11,437 nucleotides of DNA from an uncultured bacterium (GTDB taxonomy: Bacteria; Bacteroidota; Bacteroidia; Bacteroidales; Muribaculaceae): assembly GCA_946184715.1 (NCBI GenBank), contig CAMHGU010000054.1, positions 1-11,437 of the forward strand, read 5' to 3'. Made by a program: the position numbers and the translations under genes. Shown here one piece after another: positions 6,147-11,437 of this stretch. Position 1 is the first letter of the stretch; the number at the start of each line of letters is the position of its first letter. The notes under the pieces were generated by a model, which was given only the letters and a program-made list of their open reading frames with translations, was not told the DNA's origin and did no database searches.

Positions 6147-7082
6147 TCACTCGGCGGGGTGGGTGGTCAGCTCCACGGCACGCGGGTGGATTACCGAGGG
6201 AAGGATGCCGGTCTGGAGTATCAGCTTTTGTCCCACGGGGCCGGTGAGGAACGAGTAGAAGCCGTGAGCCACGTTGCTGCCGGAGGTGGCCGCTATGGCG
6301 TATACGTTGCGAAATAGGGGATACTCGGCCGTGTAGATGTACTCTTGATAGGGCTTGAAGGCTCGGGCGTCGCCATCGTGGTACACCTTGAGCACTTTCA
6401 CGTTGCCCTTCTTTCCGGCCGAGCCGGCCATATCGGCGCGGAGCCAGGTGGCGCTCACCACGCCTATAGCCGTGGTGCTATTCTCCACTCCGGCAATCAC
6501 CTCAGGCACGCTGTTCTGAGCGAAGACGCGCTCGCTGAGGAACTTGCCGCCGGCCAGCAGCGTGTCGCGCATATACTTGGCGGTGCTGCTTGAGGCGTAG
6601 TCGAAGATGACGTTGACGCTGTCGGGCGATTGGCCGCCTATCTGATTCCAGAGGGCCTTGCGCCCGGCGAGAATGTCGGCGAGCTGCTCCACGCTGATGC
6701 TGTCGAGCGCGTTGGCCGGATTGACGATGAGCGCGATGGCATCGACGGCAATACGCTGGGTCTTGCACGTGCCTTTGGTCTGACGGATATATTCCACCTG
6801 CTTCTCCGATAGCTCATGGGGGATGATGATGAGCTTCATATCGGAGCTGATGAGCGAGTCGATGGCCTCGGCCTCGCTCACGTAGTGGGGCAGGATGCTG
6901 GCATTAGGGTAGGTGAACTCAAACACCTGTACCTCCTGGTCGATAATCATATTGAAACTCTCGTCCACGGCAATCTGCGCCGCGCCGTGGGTGCTGCCGC
7001 TCTCCTCCTTCTTGATGTCGCACGACGGAATGAGGCACGCGAGCGTAGCGGCAAGGATTATTGTGACGATGCTATTTCTCAT
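6147..7082 (-). CDS. PstS-like periplasmic substrate-binding lipoprotein
   Basis: This 311-residue protein has a lipoprotein signal (LIPSC, lipidated Cys21). A type-II periplasmic-binding-protein fold of the PstS phosphate-binding family follows from about 35 to 300. Family-like stretches include VDAIALIVNPANALDSIS (113-130), the LADILAGRKALWNQIGG segment, and the C-terminal domain YPLFRNVYAI...FYSFLTGPVGQKLILQTGILP. The region where classical PstS has an Arg/Asp and Ser-Gly-Thr phosphate loop reads FDYASSSTAKYMRD (160-173), without Arg or Gly. It may therefore not be an ordinary phosphate binder. No PstC/A/B transporter genes are nearby. Its start overlaps the end of the upstream small membrane gene by 11 bases, indicating coupling. 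Database tools would probably label it phosphate ABC transporter substrate-binding; I would treat substrate as unknown. Confidence 0.82.
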   Translation of the reverse strand: MRNSIVTIILAATLACLIPSCDIKKEESGSTHGAAQIAVDESFNMIIDQEVQVFEFTYPNASILPHYVSEAEAIDSLISSDMKLIIIPHELSEKQVEYIRQTKGTCKTQRIAVDAIALIVNPANALDSISVEQLADILAGRKALWNQIGGQSPDSVNVIFDYASSSTAKYMRDTLLAGGKFLSERVFAQNSVPEVIAGVENSTTAIGVVSATWLRADMAGSAGKKGNVKVLKVYHDGDARAFKPYQEYIYTAEYPLFRNVYAIAATSGSNVAHGFYSFLTGPVGQKLILQTGILPSVIHPRAVELTTHPAE

Positions 7083-7281
7083 AGTACGACTCTCCGGTGA
7101 TTTCGCGATAGCCGCGGAATATGCCGTAGGCTATCAGGATGATGCCAAACACTATCTCGGCCCAGCGCCAGGGAATGTCGAAGGTGTGCATCAGCACAAG
7201 CACGCCCATTCCCACGTACACCAGCACCATAAAGATGCCGAACGCGATTTTCAGAATGCGGGTTATTTTATTCGGTTGCAT
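7072..7281 (-). CDS. Small two-helix inner-membrane protein
   Basis: This 69-residue protein (MQPNKITRILKIAFGI...) has two predicted membrane helices, IAFGIFMVLVYVGMGVLVLM and AEIVFGIILIAYGIF, joined by a short loop with WRW, and a polar C-terminal tail (REITGESYYEK). I place the start at the ATG at 7281, because the longer frame begins with TTG (7296) and the ATG gives a more reasonable leader of about 24 bases after the candidate promoter. The stop codon lies inside the 5' end of the PstS-like gene (11-base overlap). Its role is unknown. Position suggests it belongs with the PstS-like/TPR system, perhaps as a membrane anchor or assembly partner. Confidence 0.75.
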   Translation of the reverse strand: MQPNKITRILKIAFGIFMVLVYVGMGVLVLMHTFDIPWRWAEIVFGIILIAYGIFRGYREITGESYYEK

Positions 7282-7310
7282 AAGAAGTACATTCAATGCC
7301 TAAATTCGTG

Positions 7311-7340
7311 TAAAGTTACGAATTTTTCCGCACTCCGCAA
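7311..7340 (-). promoter_or_regulatory. Candidate promoter of the small-membrane / PstS-like / TPR operon
   Basis: TTG (7340-7338 on the minus strand), a 19-base spacer and TAACTTTA (7318-7311) match the Bacteroidetes promoter pattern, with one mismatch in the -7 element (A for the final G). The rest of the 7297-7418 gap holds no clear terminator for the beta-propeller gene upstream, so some read-through is possible. Confidence 0.5.
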
Positions 7341-7418
7341 TCGCTTATTGCTAAAAAGGGCAAAAATTAACCAATTCCACACCTTCTCAGTCCACTCCGA
7401 TTACTCCGAGCAAACAGA

Positions 7419-8717
7419 TTACTTGTCGTAGTCGAGGCGGAAGATGCCCACGTTGTTGCCGCCGTGGTAGTTGCGGGCTTGCGAGGTGAGGTAGGCGGTG
7501 TGGCCGTCGGGGGCGATGTCGAGCCCCACGGGGTAGGAGTCGGCGGGCACTGAGGCTATGCGGCGCATCGTGGCCACTTCGACCACGTCGAGCGAATTGG
7601 CGGCGTTGCAGGCAGCGAGGATATAGCGGCCATCGGGGGTAATCTCGATGGTGCGCGCTCCGGCGCCCACTTTGCACTCCTGCCAGCCATCGACGCGCGA
7701 GGTGTGCCCATCGGCAGGCAGCGCGGCGAGGAACTTGTCGAGCGGCAACCGCTGCACGTAGCCCTGATTGTTGGAGCTGAGATAGAGGTAGCCGCCGTGG
7801 ATGATGAGGTGACGCACATTGCCTCGCATTCCGGTGACGCGGCCGAGGTAGCGGTGGGCTTTGACGTCGATGGCGGCAATGCCGTCGCCGCCCATGCAGC
7901 TTACGAGCAGGTAGTGGCTATCGGGCGTGAAGACGGTGCCGCGCAGGCAATAGCCGCTGTTGCGGTCGCGATTGACTTCGGTGCCGGTGGGCAGATTGAG
8001 AGTGAGCTTGTAATCGACGATGAGTGGCGGCTTGTGGCGCCAGAATCGGGCGTTGGGCGCCGACACATCGACGATGCCCACGGTGTTGTCGCCCCAGTGG
8101 GTGATGGCCACGTAGCGCCCATCGGGCGAGGAGGCAATCATCTTGGGCAGTGGCCCGGTCTCCATCAGGCGCACGATGCTGTCGGTGCGGGTGTCGATGA
8201 TAGCCACGGCCGAGGGGAGCTGGGCGTTGATGTCGAAGCTGCGCCGGTAGTAGGGCACCCACAGGAAGCGGCCGTTGTGGCTGAAGCAGCTCTCCACGGG
8301 CTTGCCCATAAAGGTGTTGAACCCTTCGCGGTGGAATCGGATAGGGTAGTAGCCCGAGGGGAGCGCCCACAGCGCGCTGTCGGCTGCGGCAAATTGGTGG
8401 TGGATGGTGGTGAGCTTGCGGTTGCCGTCGGTGCTGAACACCACTGTCATTCCGCCTTCGAGTGAATTGACGTAGTACTTAGTGCCGTCGGGGTGCACGC
8501 GCACCGACTTGGGCGAGAATATGTCCTCCTCGCGGGTGGCCCGGTCGCTCCAGTTGTGGTTCTGACGCTTGTCGGTAAGGGTGATGGTGAGCTTGCCGTC
8601 GTCGGCTGTCACTTGGTTGCCCACTTTGGGATGTACCACGGCAAGCGCTCCGTCGGCTGCCATATATGCAATTGCCGAGGCTGCGGCTATGATTAGGGTG
8701 GTTATCGCTTTTCTCAT
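7419..8717 (-). CDS. Exported YncE-like beta-propeller protein
   Basis: This 432-residue protein has an N-terminal hydrophobic signal or anchor (residues 4-28). YVTN/YncE-type beta-propeller repeats follow: HPDGTKYYVNS (75-85), SHNGRFLWVPYY (146-157), SSPDGRYVAITHWGDNTVGIVDV (about 196-218, split as blade strands), TPDSHYLLVSCMGGDGIAAIDV (about 264-285), TPDGRYILAACNAANSLDVVEV (about 360-381) and APDGHTAYLTSQ (402-413). These are the -PDG-(K/R)-x-hydrophobic strands typical of 6-8-bladed propellers. No catalytic motif is recognised. Such proteins bind proteins, ligands or glycans in the periplasm or at the surface. Its ATG overlaps the stop of the lipoprotein gene by ATGA, so it is translationally coupled in a three-gene operon with 8714-9088 and 9092-10171. 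Confidence 0.85.
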   Translation of the reverse strand: MRKAITTLIIAAASAIAYMAADGALAVVHPKVGNQVTADDGKLTITLTDKRQNHNWSDRATREEDIFSPKSVRVHPDGTKYYVNSLEGGMTVVFSTDGNRKLTTIHHQFAAADSALWALPSGYYPIRFHREGFNTFMGKPVESCFSHNGRFLWVPYYRRSFDINAQLPSAVAIIDTRTDSIVRLMETGPLPKMIASSPDGRYVAITHWGDNTVGIVDVSAPNARFWRHKPPLIVDYKLTLNLPTGTEVNRDRNSGYCLRGTVFTPDSHYLLVSCMGGDGIAAIDVKAHRYLGRVTGMRGNVRHLIIHGGYLYLSSNNQGYVQRLPLDKFLAALPADGHTSRVDGWQECKVGAGARTIEITPDGRYILAACNAANSLDVVEVATMRRIASVPADSYPVGLDIAPDGHTAYLTSQARNYHGGNNVGIFRLDYDK

Positions 8718-9088
8718 TGCAGGCAGTCGTAAAGTTTCATATCGCTGAGGCGCATAATGCCGCCGGAGAGGTCATCGACAGCCACGAAATAGGCCGTTCC
8801 GGCGATGGTGACGTTGGCCTCGTTGGTGTTGAAATCGAGCACCTCGATAGGACCGGTGGCCGAGAATGCCGCGCCGTCGGGCGCGGCAAACCGGTTCTCA
8901 CGGATATAGCGCGCCACGTCGTCGGCGCTGCGAAATCGGGGCGCGGCCGGGCGGAGGTAGTCGAGCTGCTCGGTGCCGACGGTGTCGGCTCCGGCACTGT
9001 CGCTGCCGTTTTGGTCGCCCTTGCCGGCATTAGTGCAGCCGCACAATGCCACGCCTATGGCTGCTACTGCTATCAGAGGGAGCTTCAT
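8714..9088 (-). CDS. Small lipoprotein of unknown function
   Basis: This 124-residue protein has a short charged/hydrophobic leader and a lipobox LCGC (lipidated Cys18). A flexible Gly/Ser/Asp-rich linker follows (19-42), then a compact domain of about 80 residues (RSADDVARYIRENRF, a helix, then beta-rich ATGPIEVLDFNTNEANVTIAG...FVAVDDLSGGIMRLSD). I do not recognise the domain. It starts 3 bases after the stop of the 359-residue secreted protein and overlaps the propeller start by 4 bases, so the three are almost certainly co-translated. It could be a surface or periplasmic partner of the propeller. Confidence 0.8.
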   Translation of the reverse strand: MKLPLIAVAAIGVALCGCTNAGKGDQNGSDSAGADTVGTEQLDYLRPAAPRFRSADDVARYIRENRFAAPDGAAFSATGPIEVLDFNTNEANVTIAGTAYFVAVDDLSGGIMRLSDMKLYDCLQ

Positions 9089-9091
9089 CGC

Positions 9092-10171
9092 TTACTGCTC
9101 GGGGGTGTTGATGACCTCGAGATAATGGTCGGCTTCGGAGAATCCGCTCTCGTAATAGAAATTATCGACGAGCCAGCTGCGGTGGCCGTAGTGGTTGGAA
9201 TACTCGTTGCAGAAGTGCAGGCGCACGAAGTTGCCGCCCACCTCCACCGAGGCGGTGGCCGCTACCGGCGATTCTATTTCTATCTTCTTGATTTTGAAGC
9301 TCTTCTTGGTGACGCCATCATTGGAGTTGTCCCAATGGTTGACATCAGGACCAGTCTTTTCGTCAAGGTCGGCGGCCAGCTCCTGAAGGGCAATCAGTGA
9401 GCTTGAGAGGAAGCGCTCGTCCATTGTGGGGCTTTCAGGGGCGAAGTCTTTGAGCGCCGGCTTCCCCGCGGCTTCTTCGGGCGATTCCCAGAAGAGGTAG
9501 TACTCTTTATATATACGCTCGAGGCGCGATTTGAGCGCGCTCTTGGCGTCCTCATAGATTATGATAGAGGGCAACGCGGCCTCGCCGTCCCAATAGGTGA
9601 TTTCGCGAGTCTCTTTCCAGGTGGTTTTCACATTGTCGTAGTAGTGCGACTGCATCACGAGGGGGGTGACGCTTGTGAGGTCGGCCACCACGATGCGCTC
9701 GGTCCAGTTGTTGCGGTCATCGACTTTGAGCGGAAAGTAGCTGAAGCGTGCTTGCCCTACAGTGGATTGCACGCGCTGATAGGCTACGAGGAAGCCCTCT
9801 TTGTCGTAGAGATACGAGGCGCTGCAGCCCGCGGTTACGAAGTCGGTGACGCGGCCATCCTTATAGGTGTAGTTGTTGGTCTTGTAGGCCTCGGCATATT
9901 CGGGGTCGTCGATGATTACGAAGCCGTTGGCGTCGTGCACGTAGCCCGCTCCGTCGGCGCTGAGACGGCCGTCGTCGGTGAAGTTCAGCTCGAAGTTGCC
10001 CTCGTAGGGGAGGAAGTCATCGGCAGCGCTGCCTTCGGGTTGGGTGGTAGTGAATTTGCAGCTCTTCACCTCGCCTTTGAGGTCGTAGAGAGCGGCGTCG
10101 TGATACTTCGCGGCGGTGGCAGTACCTATTGTAGCCGCGAGCGCTAATGAGATGATAGTGATTCGGTTCAT
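9092..10171 (-). CDS. Secreted protein, unknown function (YD-like N-terminal repeats, possible DUF3828-like C-terminus)
   Basis: This 359-residue protein has a clean Sec signal peptide (MNRITIISLALAATIGTATA, cleavage near A21). Residues 25-200 contain beta-hairpin-like units of the form (LYDLKGEVKS, NFTDDGRLSAD, HDANGFVIID, YTYKDGRVTDF, YLYDKEGFLVAY) that resemble YD/RHS-like repeats. Residues about 250-345 (helix MDERFLSSSLIALQELAADLD, strands IKKIEIESPVAATASVEV, then RSWLVDNFYY) have the rhythm of an NTF2-like/DUF3828 domain. That is an inference from pattern only. No catalytic signature is evident. It is the first gene of the operon with the small lipoprotein and the propeller, transcribed from a TAnnTTTG-type promoter. 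The start ATG lies in a perfect 14-base palindrome. Confidence 0.78.
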   Translation of the reverse strand: MNRITIISLALAATIGTATAAKYHDAALYDLKGEVKSCKFTTTQPEGSAADDFLPYEGNFELNFTDDGRLSADGAGYVHDANGFVIIDDPEYAEAYKTNNYTYKDGRVTDFVTAGCSASYLYDKEGFLVAYQRVQSTVGQARFSYFPLKVDDRNNWTERIVVADLTSVTPLVMQSHYYDNVKTTWKETREITYWDGEAALPSIIIYEDAKSALKSRLERIYKEYYLFWESPEEAAGKPALKDFAPESPTMDERFLSSSLIALQELAADLDEKTGPDVNHWDNSNDGVTKKSFKIKKIEIESPVAATASVEVGGNFVRLHFCNEYSNHYGHRSWLVDNFYYESGFSEADHYLEVINTPEQ

Positions 10172-10182
10172 ATAGCTATATG
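10169..10182. promoter_or_regulatory. Perfect 14-base palindrome over the operon start codon
   Basis: CATATAGCTATATG (10169-10182) equals its own reverse complement. Its minus-strand end is the ATG of the 359-residue gene. As RNA it can fold CAUAU / AUAUG around AGCU, which would cover the start codon; as DNA it could bind a dimeric regulator. Chance occurrence in AT-rich DNA is possible. Confidence 0.35.
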
Positions 10183-10202
10183 GTTTGAAAGTTAATATTC
10201 TG

Positions 10203-10218
10203 ATAGGTCGTTGCCTAT
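10203..10218 (-). promoter_or_regulatory. Small 5' UTR hairpin of the secreted-protein operon
   Basis: ATAGG (10203-10207) and CCTAT (10214-10218) form a 5-bp stem around a 6-base loop, in the 5' leader between the -7 element and the start codon palindrome. The evidence is weak because the stem is short. Confidence 0.25.
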
Positions 10219-10226
10219 GCGCTACG

Positions 10227-10256
10227 CAAAAGTAATTATATTTTCGATAATTTTAA
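10227..10256 (-). promoter_or_regulatory. Candidate promoter of the secreted-protein / lipoprotein / propeller operon
   Basis: TACTTTTG (10234-10227 on the minus strand) is a full TAnnTTTG match. A TTA at 10256-10254 gives a 19-base spacer to a near-consensus -33 (TTG expected); a true TTG at 10260-10258 would need 23 bases. The leader to the start at 10171 is about 50 bases. Confidence 0.55.
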
Positions 10257-10289
10257 GCAATTTTGGTTGAAATTAGTTGATTAATTGCT
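10256..10289. repeat. Inverted repeat AGCAATT / AATTGCT between divergent promoters
   Basis: AGCAATT (10256-10262) and AATTGCT (10283-10289) are perfect 7-base inverted repeats separated by 20 bases. One arm sits on the upstream edge of the minus-strand promoter; the other ends at the -7 element of the plus-strand promoter. It could be an operator for joint control of both directions. Confidence 0.35.
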
Positions 10290-10296
10290 ACTTTTG
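10267..10296 (+). promoter_or_regulatory. Promoter of the GH13 gene
   Basis: TTG (10267-10269), exactly 19 bases, then TACTTTTG (10289-10296): a full match to the Bacteroidetes -33/-7 consensus. It predicts a start of transcription near 10302 and a 5' leader of about 35 bases that is AT-rich with no Shine-Dalgarno, as usual in Bacteroidetes. Confidence 0.7.
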
Positions 10297-10335
10297 TGGC
10301 TGTTGAAAATTATTTACTAACTTAATAACTATATT

Positions 10336-11437
10336 ATGAATACCGGAATCAGGAATTCACTTATTGCATCAATGTTGCTGCTTGCGGGCGCGTTATTGCC
10401 CACGACGGCGCAGGCCGATTTTGTGTCGGACATCAACAACTCTACGGCTGTCAATCCGATAGGCTCTCGCGTATTATACGAGATGAACATCGGCTCGTTC
10501 ACCCAGCAGGGTACTTTCAATGCCGCGCGCGAGCGTCTGGCCGAGCTTCGCGAAGATGGCATCGATATTATTTGGCTTATGCCCGTCTATCCGCGCGGTG
10601 GCTCTAACAGCCCCTATGCCGCTACGAGCTTCACCGCCACCAATCCCAAATACGGCACCATAGCCGACCTTAAAGCCTTCGTGGCTCGCGCACATGAGCT
10701 TGGTATGAAGGTGTGGCTCGACTGGGTGTGCAACCACATGGCTGTTGAGGCCGAGTGGGTCACTACCCATCCCGAGTATTTCGTAAGCGCAGGCGGCCAG
10801 ATGGTTCACCCCAACAACTATGAGGATGTGTATCAGCTTAACTATAGCAACCCCGACTGCGTCGACGCGCTCAACGACTGCCTGAAGTTCTGGATCGACG
10901 AGTGTGATGTGGACGGCTATCGCTGCGACTATGTAAGCTCACCACGCATCTCGCCCAGCTACTGGTCCACTTCCATCCCACTTATCAAGAGCTATAAAGA
11001 TAAGGAGATAATGTTTCTCGGTGAGGCCGAGTTCGCTCAGGAGCAGACCCGCCTGAACAACGTGGGCTTCGACTACGACTTCGCTTGGTGGTATCAGAGC
11101 CGACTGAAAGAGTTCGGCGCCAATGGCGTTCTCGCCACCACGCTCAAGAACCAGACCAATATCTTCATCACCGCCTCCCGCGCTCAGAAGTATGGCCGAA
11201 TGATGTTCCTTACCAATCACGACCAGAACTACAACGACGGCGGCTTCACGATGGAGAAGTTCTACGGCTCCAACCGCTATGCAATGACCGTGCTGCTTTA
11301 CACCATCTACGGTATGCCGCTGGTGTACAACGGGCAAGAGATAGGCGGCAGCCAGGTGCTTAATTACTTCACCGACACCAAAATCAACTGGGCGGCCGTG
11401 GATGTGAAGATGCGCAACACTATGCGCACCCTCGCCG
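10336..11437 (+). CDS. Secreted GH13 alpha-amylase-family glycoside hydrolase (3' end beyond window)
   Basis: The gene starts at the ATG at 10336 and stays open for 367 codons to the window edge, so the C-terminus is missing. A Sec signal peptide (about 1-27, cleavage near TAQA) is followed by the GH13 catalytic barrel. All four conserved regions are visible: region I DWVCNH (129-134), region II GYRCDYV (194-200, nucleophile D198), region III FLGEAE (227-232, acid/base E230) and region IV FLTNHD (291-296, stabiliser D296). The YYG-like N-terminal piece is replaced by SPYAATSFTATNPKYGT (92-108). The enzyme should act on alpha-1,4-glucans such as starch or maltodextrins in the periplasm or outside the cell. 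Exact specificity (alpha-amylase, neopullulanase or cyclomaltodextrinase type) is not readable here. It has several cysteines (132, 175, 182, 190, 197), one beside the nucleophile. It is divergent from the secreted-protein operon. Confidence 0.93.
   Translation, partial: MNTGIRNSLIASMLLLAGALLPTTAQADFVSDINNSTAVNPIGSRVLYEMNIGSFTQQGTFNAARERLAELREDGIDIIWLMPVYPRGGSNSPYAATSFTATNPKYGTIADLKAFVARAHELGMKVWLDWVCNHMAVEAEWVTTHPEYFVSAGGQMVHPNNYEDVYQLNYSNPDCVDALNDCLKFWIDECDVDGYRCDYVSSPRISPSYWSTSIPLIKSYKDKEIMFLGEAEFAQEQTRLNNVGFDYDFAWWYQSRLKEFGANGVLATTLKNQTNIFITASRAQKYGRMMFLTNHDQNYNDGGFTMEKFYGSNRYAMTVLLYTIYGMPLVYNGQEIGGSQVLNYFTDTKINWAAVDVKMRNTMRTLA

Noticed and set aside
7380..7418. Terminator for the propeller operon, with direct repeats ACTCCGA at 7394 and 7403
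   Set aside because: Only an imperfect short stem and no T-run; not strong enough to call.
7704..8465. Plus-strand open frame of 253 codons opposite the propeller gene
   Set aside because: Antisense shadow; the minus frame has regular propeller repeats and a coupled start.
10474..11337. Minus-strand open frames of 111 and 132 codons over the GH13 region
   Set aside because: They overlap the plus-strand frame with all four GH13 conserved regions, which is open through the window edge.

Overview
The window looks like a chromosomal segment of a Bacteroidales bacterium, possibly Muribaculaceae-like (family level is a guess). Genes are GC-rich and separated by short AT-rich gaps. Promoters fit the Bacteroidetes TTG-N19/20-TAnnTTTG pattern. 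Many products carry Sec or lipoprotein signals, and the protein families (PstS-like lipoprotein plus TPR protein, short Omp85-type barrel, exported GH13 enzyme) are typical of this order. No rRNA, tRNA or CRISPR was seen, and no gap exceeds about 210 bases.

Layout: (a) 1-1329 holds a REP-associated tyrosine transposase (RAYT, minus strand) fused to a C-terminal DprA/SLOG-like domain. Three related short hairpin repeats accompany it: one downstream, one upstream in inverted orientation, and one inside the transposase reading frame. (b) 1330-4276, minus strand, is a two-gene envelope operon: a POTRA-less BamA/TamA-like barrel protein, with its start codon apparently TTG, followed with a 14-base overlap by an EptA-like phosphoethanolamine transferase. 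(c) 4392-7340, minus strand, is an operon of a tiny membrane protein, a PstS-like lipoprotein and a large periplasmic TPR protein, closed by a strong intrinsic terminator. (d) 7419-10171, minus strand, is a tightly packed three-gene operon of exported proteins: an unrecognised secreted protein, a small lipoprotein and a YncE-like beta-propeller. (e) 10336 to the window end, plus strand, is the 5' part of a secreted GH13 alpha-amylase-family enzyme, divergent from operon (d) across a gap with two facing consensus-like promoters and an inverted repeat between them.

Most of the window concerns the cell envelope: lipid A or LPS decoration, outer-membrane insertion or export, periplasmic and surface lipoproteins, and polysaccharide breakdown. 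The less ordinary part is the RAYT/REP locus, where the enzyme's own coding sequence contains a copy of its presumed substrate. Operon (d) is the best candidate for an undescribed functional unit, but its role cannot be read from sequence alone.
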